From contig NZ_SELS01000009.1 of assembly GCF_004197395.1 (NCBI RefSeq), positions 62,001 through 126,000 on the forward strand: DNA of 64,000 nucleotides, in the 5' to 3' direction. Made by a program: the position numbers and the translations under genes. The notes beneath the pieces were generated by a model. The model was not told the origin of the DNA and did no database searches. It saw nothing but the letters and a program-made list of their open reading frames with translations. The first letter of the stretch is position 1; the number at the start of each line of letters is the position of its first letter. The stretch comes from Paraburkholderia sp. UYCP14C. Lineage in GTDB: Bacteria > Pseudomonadota > Gammaproteobacteria > Burkholderiales > Burkholderiaceae. Shown here in pieces: positions 37,335 through 46,142 of the stretch.

Positions 37335-39119
37335 ATGTCGTTTACAACCCGCCCGGAACTGATCGGCACCTTCGGCATGGTCGCCTCGACGCACTGGCTC
37401 GCGAGCGCATCGGCGATGGCGGTCCTCGAAAAAGGCGGCAACGCGTTCGACGCCGCCGCCGCGGCCGGCTTCGTGCTGCAGATCGTCGAGCCGCATCTGA
37501 ACGGTCCGGGTGGAGAGCTGCCGGTGGTGTTCTACAGCGCGCGCGAAGAACGCGTGCGCGTGCTGTGCGGCCAAGGCGTGACGCCCGCACGCATGACCAT
37601 CGAGCGGATGCGCAAGATGGGGCTCGACGTGGTGCCGGGCACGGGCCTGCTGCCCGCGGTCGTGCCGGGCGCATTCGGCGCGTGGATGGCGCTGCTGCGC
37701 GACTATGGCCAGTTGCCGCTCGAAGACGTGCTGAGCTATGCGATCGGCTACGCGGAAAACGGCTACCCGGTGCTGCCGCGCATGGCAGCATCGATTCTCG
37801 CGATTCAGGACTTCTTCCGCACCGAATGGACGACCTCGGCCGAGCAATGGCTGCGCAACGGCGAGGCACCGATGCCGAACCAGCTGTTCGCGAATCCCGC
37901 GATCGCCGAAACCTACAAGCGCATCCTGCGCGAGGCGAATACGCGCAGCGATCGCGCCGAGCAGTGCGAACGGGCGCGTAATGTCTTCTATCGCGGCTTC
38001 GTCGCCGATGCGATCGACCAGTACTTCCGTTCGACCGCCGTGCTCGACACCTCGGGCCTGCGTAACAGCGGGCTGCTCGATGCCGGCGATCTGGCGCGCT
38101 GGGAGCCGACCTATGAAGACCCGGTGTCGTACGACTACGCGGGCATGCGCGTTCACAAAACCGGCCCGTGGGGCCAGGGCCCGATGTTCCTGCAACAGCT
38201 CGCGCTGCTGAAGGGTTTCGATCTCGGCGCGATGGACCCCTTGGGACCCGATTTCGTGCACACGGTGATCGAGTGCTCGAAGCTCGCGTTCGCCGATCGC
38301 GAGGTGTTCTATGGCGACCCGGCGTTTTCGCATGTGCCGATGGATGTATTGCTCAGCGACGCCTACAACGACGAGCGGCGGCGCCTCATCGATCCGCGCC
38401 GCGCGTCGTTCGAATTCCGCCCCGGGTTGCTCGGCGACAGCGAGCAGCGCGCCGCGCGCATCCTCGCGAATGCCGGGCGCGAGCAGGCCGGCGGCTTCGG
38501 CCAGGGTGAGCCGACCTTCGCGCCGCTGCCCGAATTGCGTGGCGACACCGTGCATCTCGACGTGGTCGACCGCTGGGGCAACATGGTGTCGGCCACGCCG
38601 TCGGGCGGCTGGCTGCAGGCATCGCCGGCGGTGCCGGGTCTCGGCTTCAACGTCACCACGCGCGCACAGATGTTCTGGATGGAAGATGGCCTGCCTTCGT
38701 CGCTCGGCCCGGGGCGCCGCCCGCGCACTACGCTGTCGCCGACGCTCGTCACGCGCGACGGCAAGCCGTACGCGGCCTTCGGTACACCGGGTGGCGACCA
38801 GCAGGATCAGTGGTCGCTGCAGCTGTTCCTCAAGCACGTGCATGGCGGCATGAACTTCCAGGCCGCGGCCGATGCGCCGTCGTTCCAGACCGCGCACTTC
38901 CCCGGCTCGTTTTATCCTCGGGCGATGCAGCTCGGCAAAATGTCGGCCGAGTCGCGCTTTCCGGACAGCACGCTCGCCGAGCTGCGCGCGCGCGGCCACG
39001 ACCTCACCGTCGCGGAGCCGTGGGCGCTCGGCCGCGTATGCGCGGTCGCGATCCGCAACGGCATGCTGCGAGGCGCGGCCACGCCGCGTCAGATGCAGGC
39101 CTATGCGATCGGCCGGTAA
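37335..39119 (+). CDS. Gamma-glutamyltransferase-family Ntn hydrolase
   Basis: Protein of 594 aa with the full gamma-glutamyltranspeptidase fold. The autoprocessing and catalytic threonine is T405 in RGDTVHLDVVD, and downstream PGGDQQDQW replaces the classical oxyanion GGS segment. No signal peptide is seen, unlike the periplasmic glutathione-degrading enzymes. Cytoplasmic GGT-like proteins next to a GntR regulator and MFS transporters include oxamate amidohydrolase (HpxW) of purine-ring catabolism, so an amidohydrolase role is plausible. AAGGAG lies 6 bases before the ATG at 37335. First gene of an operon with MFS-GAF-MFS. Confidence 0.85.
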   Translation: MSFTTRPELIGTFGMVASTHWLASASAMAVLEKGGNAFDAAAAAGFVLQIVEPHLNGPGGELPVVFYSAREERVRVLCGQGVTPARMTIERMRKMGLDVVPGTGLLPAVVPGAFGAWMALLRDYGQLPLEDVLSYAIGYAENGYPVLPRMAASILAIQDFFRTEWTTSAEQWLRNGEAPMPNQLFANPAIAETYKRILREANTRSDRAEQCERARNVFYRGFVADAIDQYFRSTAVLDTSGLRNSGLLDAGDLARWEPTYEDPVSYDYAGMRVHKTGPWGQGPMFLQQLALLKGFDLGAMDPLGPDFVHTVIECSKLAFADREVFYGDPAFSHVPMDVLLSDAYNDERRRLIDPRRASFEFRPGLLGDSEQRAARILANAGREQAGGFGQGEPTFAPLPELRGDTVHLDVVDRWGNMVSATPSGGWLQASPAVPGLGFNVTTRAQMFWMEDGLPSSLGPGRRPRTTLSPTLVTRDGKPYAAFGTPGGDQQDQWSLQLFLKHVHGGMNFQAAADAPSFQTAHFPGSFYPRAMQLGKMSAESRFPDSTLAELRARGHDLTVAEPWALGRVCAVAIRNGMLRGAATPRQMQAYAIGR

Positions 39120-39188
39120 GCGGATCGACGCAACCATCAGCGCAGAACGCGCGGCCACGCCGCGTTATTTCCTTCAGGAGAAGTTGCC

Positions 39189-40616
39189 GTGTCCGCCGTC
39201 GCCGCCCGTCTTGAAAGACTGCCCCTGTCGAGCTTTCACCGCAGACTGCTGCTGATCGGCGGGCTGGGGTACATGTTCGACGGACTCGATTCGTCGTCGC
39301 TCGCGTTCCTGCTGCCGGTCGTCAGCAAGCTGTGGCAATTGACGACCGCTCAGACCGGGCTCGTCGCGAGCAGCACCTATATCGGCTACTTTTTCGGCGC
39401 GTTCCTGTCGGGGGTGCTCGCCGACGTGATCGGACGGCGCCGCATCATGATGAGCGCGCTCGCGATCTATTGCGTCGCGTCGCTCGCGAGCGCGACCGCG
39501 CAGGACTGGCACACGTTCTTCGCGCTGCGCGTCGTCGCCGGTTTCGGTTCGGGCGCGGAGACCGTCGTGATCGCGCCGTTTCTCGCCGAATTCGTGCCAC
39601 GCCGCTATCGCGGCATTTTCTGCGGCGCGCTGGTCGGCTTCATGTCGTTCGGCTATCTGACCTCGTCGATTCTCGGCTTCGCGGTGGTGCGCAACTTCGC
39701 CGACGGCTGGCGCTATCTGGCGGTGATCACGTCGCTGCCCGTCGTGATGCTGCTGTGGTGGCGCCGCACGCTGCCCGAATCGCCGCGCTGGCTCGAAAGC
39801 CAGGGCCGCGCGGCCGAGGCGAACGGCATCGTCGGCCGCATCGAAGCGGCGTTCATCGAGCGCGGCATTGCGCTTGCGCCCGTGACTGCGAGCAACGCGC
39901 TTCACGCAGCGCCCATTCCGGCCTCGACGCCGGCGCGCGGCAACGCATGGCGCAACGTGCTGACGCTGTGGTCGCCGCGACTCGCGCGTACCACCGCGGT
40001 CAGCTGGCTGATGTGGTTCTCGGTCGCGTTCGCGTACTACTCGTTCTTCTCGTGGATCCCGAGCCTGCTCGTCAAGGAAGGACTGACGATGACCAGGAGC
40101 TTCGGCTATTCGATCGCGATCTATGGCGCGCAGATTCCCGGCTACTTCTCGGCGGCGTGGCTCAACGAGAAGATCGGCCGCAAGGCGGTGGTCGCTTCCT
40201 ACATGCTGCTCGGCGGCATCGCCGCGATCACGCTCGCGTTCTCTCACACCGGCATACAGATCATGACCGCGGGCATCGCGTTGTCGTTCTTCATGAACGG
40301 CGCATTCGCCGGCGTCTACGCTTACACGCCGGAAGTGTTTCCGACCGCGGTGCGCACGACTGGCACGGGCTCGTCGTCATCGTTCGGCCGCATTGGTTCG
40401 GTCAGCGCACCCATCCTCGTCGGCTTCGTTTATCCGCTGTTCGGCTTCCTCGGCGTGTTCGCGATGACGACCACGGTGCTGGTGATCGGCGCCTGCGTGG
40501 TGTTCTTCCTCGGTATCGAAACGCGCAACCGCTCGCTCGAAGATATCGAAGCGAGCGAGCTCGAACCGGCTCGCGACGCGCAAGGCCAGCTGAGCTCCAC
40601 CCGCATGCACGGCTGA
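39189..40616 (+). CDS. MFS transporter (sugar-porter/metabolite:H+ type)
   Basis: Protein of 475 aa with about 12 helices, the DVIGRRR loop between helices 2 and 3, and LPESPRWL after helix 6, as in the metabolite:H+ symporter and sugar porter families. Start is GTG at 39189 with AGGAG about 7 bases upstream. It lies 69 bases after the transferase gene and probably brings in its substrate. Confidence 0.87.
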   Translation: MSAVAARLERLPLSSFHRRLLLIGGLGYMFDGLDSSSLAFLLPVVSKLWQLTTAQTGLVASSTYIGYFFGAFLSGVLADVIGRRRIMMSALAIYCVASLASATAQDWHTFFALRVVAGFGSGAETVVIAPFLAEFVPRRYRGIFCGALVGFMSFGYLTSSILGFAVVRNFADGWRYLAVITSLPVVMLLWWRRTLPESPRWLESQGRAAEANGIVGRIEAAFIERGIALAPVTASNALHAAPIPASTPARGNAWRNVLTLWSPRLARTTAVSWLMWFSVAFAYYSFFSWIPSLLVKEGLTMTRSFGYSIAIYGAQIPGYFSAAWLNEKIGRKAVVASYMLLGGIAAITLAFSHTGIQIMTAGIALSFFMNGAFAGVYAYTPEVFPTAVRTTGTGSSSSFGRIGSVSAPILVGFVYPLFGFLGVFAMTTTVLVIGACVVFFLGIETRNRSLEDIEASELEPARDAQGQLSSTRMHG

Positions 40617-40654
40617 ACGCACTGCGACTTTTCACACTTTCCGATGCCAACGCG

Positions 40655-41218
40655 ATGCAAACGATGCAAGGCAACCTGACCGAATCCGCACCGCACGATA
40701 CGCAGATGCTGGATTTCTCTGACCTCGAGCGGCTCGCGCTGGCGATGCGCCTGAAAGACCAGCCGCTCGAACTGTTCCGCGCGGTTCACGCGGTGGCGGC
40801 GAAGGCGATAGGCCTGAGCCTGATCACGATCATGTCCTACGATGCACAGCGTCACGAGGTCGAACGGGTCTATACGAACATGCCGGACGTCTATCCGTTG
40901 GGCGGGCGCAAGAGGAAGCAGGGCACCGCGTGGGCGCAACAGATACTTCAGGATCTGAAGCCGTTTCGTGCCGCGACGTCGCAGGGCATTCGCGAGGCCT
41001 TCGACGATCATGCGGTGATGACCGCTTTGGGTCTCGGTTCGATCCTGAACATTCCGATCGCCTATGATGGCGTGTGCATCGGTACGATGAACCTGACGCA
41101 CAAGGAAGGCTGGTACACGAGCCGTCACGAAAGCATAGGCGTCCTGATCGGCGCCTTTCTTGCCCCCGCTCTGCTCCAGCACAATACCAAATCCCCTGCT
41201 TGCGCCGCCCATTCATGA
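40655..41218 (+). CDS. GAF-domain protein
   Basis: Protein of 187 aa, almost entirely one GAF domain (residues about 35-175; core SLITIMSYDAQRHEVERVYTN and SILNIPIAYDGVCIGTMNLTH). GAF domains bind small ligands. No output domain follows, as in free-standing GAF proteins such as fRMsr or in sensors acting by partner contact. The stop overlaps the next MFS gene as ATGA, so the two are co-translated. It may sense or modify the transported compound. Function unknown. Confidence 0.8.
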   Translation: MQTMQGNLTESAPHDTQMLDFSDLERLALAMRLKDQPLELFRAVHAVAAKAIGLSLITIMSYDAQRHEVERVYTNMPDVYPLGGRKRKQGTAWAQQILQDLKPFRAATSQGIREAFDDHAVMTALGLGSILNIPIAYDGVCIGTMNLTHKEGWYTSRHESIGVLIGAFLAPALLQHNTKSPACAAHS

Positions 41219-42471
41219 AAACACCATCCGACTTGCAACACTATCAGGCCGTGACCCGTCCCACCGTCTCGCAAGGGCGCTGGGTGCTGGTCTTCGTGCT
41301 CGGCTACCTCGCGCTGGTCGCCGATGGCGCCGACGTGATGATGTACGGCCTCACCCTGTCGCGCATCAAGGACGATTTCGGGCTGACCAATGTCGAAGCG
41401 GGCGCGCTCGGCAGTCTGACCTTGCTCGGCATGGCGATCGGCGGCATCGTCGGCGGCTGGGCGAGCGATCGTCTCGGCCGTGTGCGAGTCGTCGCATGGG
41501 CGCTCGCGCTGTTCTCGCTCGGCGCGGGGATGCTCGGGTTCACGCACACCTTCGTCCAATTCGCGGCGGTGCGCTTTATCGGTTCGCTCGGCATTGGCTG
41601 CATGGTGCTGGTCACCACGCTCGTGGCCGAATATGTGCCGACCGAGCGGCGCTCGCTGGTGCTCGGCATGCTGCAAACCGGCATTTCGGCCGGCTATATC
41701 GTCGTGATCGCGCTCAGCAACTGGATCCTGCCACAGTACGGCTGGCGCACGCTGTACTACGTGTCGGCCGTGCCGGTGCTGCTCGCGTTCGCGATCAAGT
41801 TCGCGGTTCCCGAACCGGCGGCATGGCTCGCGAGCCGGGCCGCCGATCGCACGAGCGAGAGGCGCCGCGCCGACAATCGCTATGCGCAGATTTTCCGCGA
41901 CCGCCAGGCACGCACGATGTTCATCCTGTGGACCTTCGCGTCGGTCTTCGTGCTGTCCGGCTTTTACGGCCTGAACAACTGGCTGCCCACGTACCTCGAG
42001 AAGGAACTGCACATCAAGTTCAGCTCGCTCACCGGCTACATGATCGGCACGTACGTGGTCGCCTTCATCGGCAAGATCTTCGCGGGCTGGCTCGGCGATC
42101 GCTGGAGCCGGCGCGGCGTGTACGTGCTGGGTTGCATCGGTGCGGCGCTCTTTCTGCCCATCATCATTTTCTGGCACACCCGCGACAACATTTCCACGCT
42201 GATGCTTTTCTTCGGCTTTCTGTACGGCGTGCCGCTCGGCACCATCGGCACGTTCATGTCGGAGAGCTTCGCGACGTCGGTACGCGGCACCGCGGTGGGC
42301 GGCTCGTATAACCTCGGGCGCTTCTGTTCGGGGGCGGCGCCGATCGTCATCGGTTTTATCGCCACGCAGTTCTCGATCGGTCTCGGCTTTCTCGTGGTCG
42401 GTGCGGTATTCTTTTTGAGCGGCATAACTGCATTGTTTGTTCCTGACCGGCTATACGATACGCAACATTAA
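41215..42471 (+). CDS. MFS transporter (aromatic/organic acid:H+ symporter type)
   Basis: Protein of 418 aa with 12 hydrophobic helices and motif GGWASDRLGRVRV after helix 2. The DGADVMMYGLTLSRIKDDF opening resembles the AAHS family of aromatic acid symporters. It is the last gene of the transferase operon and is translationally coupled to the GAF gene. Two MFS genes in one operon suggest import of two related compounds, or import plus export. Confidence 0.86.
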   Translation: MKTPSDLQHYQAVTRPTVSQGRWVLVFVLGYLALVADGADVMMYGLTLSRIKDDFGLTNVEAGALGSLTLLGMAIGGIVGGWASDRLGRVRVVAWALALFSLGAGMLGFTHTFVQFAAVRFIGSLGIGCMVLVTTLVAEYVPTERRSLVLGMLQTGISAGYIVVIALSNWILPQYGWRTLYYVSAVPVLLAFAIKFAVPEPAAWLASRAADRTSERRRADNRYAQIFRDRQARTMFILWTFASVFVLSGFYGLNNWLPTYLEKELHIKFSSLTGYMIGTYVVAFIGKIFAGWLGDRWSRRGVYVLGCIGAALFLPIIIFWHTRDNISTLMLFFGFLYGVPLGTIGTFMSESFATSVRGTAVGGSYNLGRFCSGAAPIVIGFIATQFSIGLGFLVVGAVFFLSGITALFVPDRLYDTQH

Positions 42472-42513
42472 CTCCATGGCGACAATGACGAAATCGTGTC
42501 GCGTCAAAAAATT

Positions 42514-42557
42514 GCCCAGGTTTCGGCGCTAGAATTCAGTCGCCGGAAAACCTGGGC
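42514..42557. terminator. Intrinsic terminator after the RcnB-like gene
   Basis: GCCCAGGTTT and AAACCTGGGC arms (10 bp, with a further inner CGGCG/CGCCG pairing) are followed on the minus strand by AATTTTTTG. It ends the RcnB-like transcript and may also block the converging MFS transcript. Confidence 0.75.
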
Positions 42558-42571
42558 ACCACGATGAAGCA

Positions 42572-42910
42572 TTACTCGTTTCCAGCGACGATGTTGGAAA
42601 TGGTCCAGTTGTTCGTCGATACGAGCACATAATCACCATTGACGCCTAGCCATTTATGGCCGCGCGGCGGCGCATTGAGGCCGTGACCACGCCAGTCGTC
42701 CATCATGAAATTGTAATTACGGTATTCGGCCGGCACACGTTGACCCTTATGCCAGTCACGATGCGGAATGGTTGGCATCACCTGCTGACGGCCCGTACCG
42801 GCCATCTGGCCGCCGCCCTCGTCCTTCGGCGGCGGTCCAGCCGCAATCGCGAACGCCGACACACCGGCAAACGACAACGCAACGAGTTGCGCAACAATGC
42901 GATTATTCAT
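42572..42910 (-). CDS. RcnB-like periplasmic protein
   Basis: Exported protein of 112 aa with a signal peptide (cleavage near AIA-AG). The mature part holds WHKGQRVPAEYRNYNFMMDDWRGHGL followed by GHKWLGVNGDYVLVSTNNWTI, the signature of the RcnB family linked in E. coli to nickel/cobalt tolerance. The start at 42910 is set by GGAGG 7 bases upstream; an earlier in-frame codon at 42952 lacks one. Single gene; a metal-efflux partner is not nearby, so the role is uncertain. Confidence 0.82.
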   Translation of the reverse strand: MNNRIVAQLVALSFAGVSAFAIAAGPPPKDEGGGQMAGTGRQQVMPTIPHRDWHKGQRVPAEYRNYNFMMDDWRGHGLNAPPRGHKWLGVNGDYVLVSTNNWTISNIVAGNE

Positions 42911-43195
42911 GTTCGAACCTCCGTGCGGTGGAAGAAAGCTCCGGGCATTCACGTGATTGACGTGAAAAGTGATCGTCCAGTTACTTGCAGATTCATTAAC
43001 TAGAACTTCATTGCAGCGATCGCTGGTGTATCAAATGTAATTTTCGCAAATCGCGAGATATAACATTCGATAATTCAAGCGTGACTCGAAGTCGTTAAAA
43101 AGTATAGTAAAAGCAAGTTCGACTTCAAGCCGGACCTGGCCACCTTTACCTTCTGCGTGGACCCGGCGATTAGCAAGGCTATTCGATTCGTCACG

Positions 43196-44716
43196 TCAAT
43201 CGTCCGGGTGGAGCGGGCCGGATTGCTCGGCGGCCGACTCGGGCTTGACGATGGATTCGCTCGCGATGCGCGGCATCCGGATGCCCGCATAGGCCATCGC
43301 GACGGTCAACAACGGGCTCGCGAAGCAAAACACCGCGTACGGCGCGTAACTGAGCGTAGCGACACCGAGGGTTGCGGCCATATATGCGCCACAGCTATTC
43401 CACGGAATCAGCGCGCCGGTGGGCGTGGCCGAGTCGCCGACCGCCCGCGACAGCACGACCGGAGCGAACCCGCGCCGGGCGAACGCGGTCTTGAACATGC
43501 GCGCGGGCAGCACGACCGCGATGTATTGATCGGCAGTGACGATATTAGTGGCGATGACCGCGGCAACCAGCGACGCCACCAGCGCACCCGCGCTCCGCGC
43601 TTTTTCGATGACCGGTGCGATCAGGCGCTCGAGCACGCCGCATTTTTCGACCACGCCGCCAAACCCGAGGGCGGAAATGATCAGCCAGATCGTATTCAGC
43701 ATGCTTTCCATGCCACCGCGCGTGACCAGCACGTCGAGCGTGACGTTGCCCGTCGTCGCCTTGTAGCCGCTCGCCAGTGCGAGCCAGACGCCTTTGACGA
43801 GCAGAAGCCAGTCCGGCAAGGCGGCCGTCCTGGACGCAGATGCAGATGCAGATGCGGACGCGAACGCAATCACGCGCTCGGGCGCCACGCACACGGCAAG
43901 CACGCCACCTGCCAGCGCGCCGAGAAAGATGGCGGTAAACGGCGGCATCTTGAAGACAGCAAGCACGATGACGAGTAATAACGGCGCAAACAGCCACAGC
44001 GAAATGTGAAATGCTCCGCGCATCGCGTCGATCTCCGCGCCGGCGTCGAAATCGCCGGGGCGGCCGACCAGAAAATAAAACGCGAAGGCGATGATGACCG
44101 CCACGGCCGAGGTGACGAACACTTCGCGCAGATGCCGATACAGTTCGACTCCGGACGCCGCCGCGGCAAGATTGGCGGAATCGGACAGAGGCGAAGACTT
44201 GTCGCCGATATAGGCGCCCGAGATGATCGCGCCCGCCGCGATGGCTTCGTTGAGTCCCATGCCCTGTGCGATGCCCATCAGCCCGATACCGATCGTGCCG
44301 ACTACCGTCCACGAACTGCCGATGCTCATCGACACGACGCCGCAGATCGCGGCCGCCGTCACGTAGAAATAGTTAGGGCTAAGAATCTTCAGCCCGTAAT
44401 ACACCATGCCGACCAGCGTACCGCTGAGCGCCCACGTGCCGATCAGCGCGCCGACCGCGAACAGGATGAAGATGGCGCCGATGCCCGTGCTGACACTGGC
44501 CGCCGCGGCTTCGCCGAGCGAGGCCAACGAATGGCCGCGGCGCCAGCCGATGAACACGGCGATCATCGCCGCGACGGTGAGCCCCACCTGGTTCGGGCCG
44601 CTCGCGCCCGCATCGCCGAACAGAAAGTACGACAGACTGACCAGCACAACGAGGCTGGCGATTGGAACGATCGCTTCGGTCAGCGTGACCGGCTCGGGTA
44701 ATTCGGGCCTCTTCAT
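43196..44716 (-). CDS. NhaC-family Na+/H+ antiporter-like transporter
   Basis: Membrane protein of 506 aa with about 12 helices. Segments GSSWTVVGTIGIGLMGIAQGMGL, GAYIGDKSSPLSDSANLAA and NIVTADQYIAVVLP are typical of the NhaC/YfcC ion transporter superfamily. The frame can extend to TTG at 44749; the ATG at 44716 is preferred. It follows arginine deiminase by 116 bases on the same strand. Related proteins exchange amino acids, so a citrulline or arginine transport role alongside arcA-arcD is possible. A run of Ala-Ser repeats (residues near 295-305) is encoded by a hexanucleotide repeat. Confidence 0.8.
   Translation of the reverse strand: MKRPELPEPVTLTEAIVPIASLVVLVSLSYFLFGDAGASGPNQVGLTVAAMIAVFIGWRRGHSLASLGEAAAASVSTGIGAIFILFAVGALIGTWALSGTLVGMVYYGLKILSPNYFYVTAAAICGVVSMSIGSSWTVVGTIGIGLMGIAQGMGLNEAIAAGAIISGAYIGDKSSPLSDSANLAAAASGVELYRHLREVFVTSAVAVIIAFAFYFLVGRPGDFDAGAEIDAMRGAFHISLWLFAPLLLVIVLAVFKMPPFTAIFLGALAGGVLAVCVAPERVIAFASASASASASRTAALPDWLLLVKGVWLALASGYKATTGNVTLDVLVTRGGMESMLNTIWLIISALGFGGVVEKCGVLERLIAPVIEKARSAGALVASLVAAVIATNIVTADQYIAVVLPARMFKTAFARRGFAPVVLSRAVGDSATPTGALIPWNSCGAYMAATLGVATLSYAPYAVFCFASPLLTVAMAYAGIRMPRIASESIVKPESAAEQSGPLHPDD
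43833..43868. repeat. Hexanucleotide repeat (GCAGAT)n inside the NhaC-like gene
   Basis: About six in-frame units, GCAGAT with GCGGAC/GCGAAC variants, encode an Ala-Ser run between two transmembrane segments. Loss or gain of a unit would keep the frame. Confidence 0.7.
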
Positions 44717-44832
44717 TTGAGCTTGCCCCCGTATCGGTTGCTCCTGCAACCTCGCTGCCGCCGCCCGCTTGCCGCTTCAGTGAGCGGGCGGAACTTTGCC
44801 AGTGCGCCCGCCAGCTTGATCCGCTTGTCTGA

Positions 44833-46092
44833 TCAATAGTCGACTGCATCGCGGATGATCGGGCAGGTCATGCAGTGACCGCCACCACGTCCACGGCCCA
44901 GCTCCGCACCGACGATCGTAATCACCTCGATGCCCTGCTTGCGCAGCAGCGTGTTCGTGTACGTGTTGCGGTCGTACGCATAAACGACGCCCGGCGCCGC
45001 GCACACGAGGTTCGCACCGCTATCCCACTGCGTGCGCTCGCGCTGATAGTCGCTGCCGCCCGCCTCGACCACGCGCAGTTGCTTCAGCCCGAGGGCCTCG
45101 GCGACGACGTCGGTAAACGGTTTGTTTTCGGCGTGCAATTCGACACCGCTCGGATGGCTGCTCGGGCGATACGAATAGATGCGCGTCTTCGCCATGAAGT
45201 CCGGGGCGACCAGCACGCAATCGCGATCGGCGAACGTGAACACGGTATCGAGGTGCATCGCCGCGCGAATCTTCGGCATCGCCGCGACGATCACGCGCTC
45301 GGCCGCGCCCTTCTTGAACAGCGTTGCCGCCAGTTGACTGATGGCCTGGCGCGAGGTGCGCTCGCTCATGCCGATCAGTACGACGCCCTTGCCGATCGGC
45401 ATCACGTCGCCGCCTTCCAGCGTGGCGAGCCCGTGGTCCTGGGTCGGGTCGCCCCACCACACGTTGACCTTGCCCGCGAAGTCCGGGTGAAACTTGTAGA
45501 TCGCGGTGGTGAGGATTGTCTCCTCGTGGCGCGCCGGCCAGTACAGCGCATTGAGGGTCACGCCTCCATAGATCCAGCAGGTCGTGTCGCGCGTGTACAG
45601 CGTGTTCGGCAGCGGCGGCAGAAGATACTCCGTGCCGCCCGCCGCTTCCTTCGCGACCTCCAGCGCCTTGCCGCCGTGCGCTTCAGGGAAGTCGTGCGTG
45701 GATAGCCCGCCAATTAGCGTTTCGGCCAGCTTGCGATTGTCGAGCCCTTCCAGATAGCTTCTCAATTCGTCGATAAAGCCGAGGCCGACCTGATTCGGCA
45801 CCACCTGGTTGTCGAGAATCCACTTCTTGCCTTCCGGCACTGCGACCGTTTCCGCGAGCAGATTGTGCATCTCCACCACTTCGACGCCGCGGTCGCGCAT
45901 CTTCGTGACGAAGTCGAAGTGGTCGCGCTTCGCGTTCTCCACCCATAGCACATCGTCGAACAGCAGTTCATCGCAATTGCTCGGGGTAAGACGCTGATGC
46001 GCGAGCCCTGGTGCGCAGACCATCACCTTGCGCAGTTGCCCGACTTCCGAGTAGACACCCAATTCACCCGCTTTCGCGTCCGTATTCGCCAT
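44833..46092 (-). CDS. arcA: Arginine deiminase
   Basis: Enzyme of 419 aa that converts L-arginine to citrulline and ammonia. The catalytic C407 lies in [12 protein letters not shown]280 in AAMHLDT, and the substrate-binding [11 protein letters not shown] and LEGGDV motifs are intact. The length equals that of the Pseudomonas enzyme. It follows arcD by 50 bases. The usual partners, ornithine carbamoyltransferase (arcB) and carbamate kinase (arcC), are not next to it, and an NhaC-type transporter gene takes their place. Confidence 0.94.
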   Translation of the reverse strand: MANTDAKAGELGVYSEVGQLRKVMVCAPGLAHQRLTPSNCDELLFDDVLWVENAKRDHFDFVTKMRDRGVEVVEMHNLLAETVAVPEGKKWILDNQVVPNQVGLGFIDELRSYLEGLDNRKLAETLIGGLSTHDFPEAHGGKALEVAKEAAGGTEYLLPPLPNTLYTRDTTCWIYGGVTLNALYWPARHEETILTTAIYKFHPDFAGKVNVWWGDPTQDHGLATLEGGDVMPIGKGVVLIGMSERTSRQAISQLAATLFKKGAAERVIVAAMPKIRAAMHLDTVFTFADRDCVLVAPDFMAKTRIYSYRPSSHPSGVELHAENKPFTDVVAEALGLKQLRVVEAGGSDYQRERTQWDSGANLVCAAPGVVYAYDRNTYTNTLLRKQGIEVITIVGAELGRGRGGGHCMTCPIIRDAVDY

Positions 46093-46142
46093 GATGATCT
46101 CCTGAATACCAGTGTTGACCCGCTCTGTTCAATCTGATGTCG

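Noticed and set aside
39332-41218. A 628-codon frame running through the first MFS gene into the GAF gene
   Set aside because: Only the part from 40655 codes for a real (GAF) protein; the upstream part is an Arg-rich off-frame read of the MFS gene.
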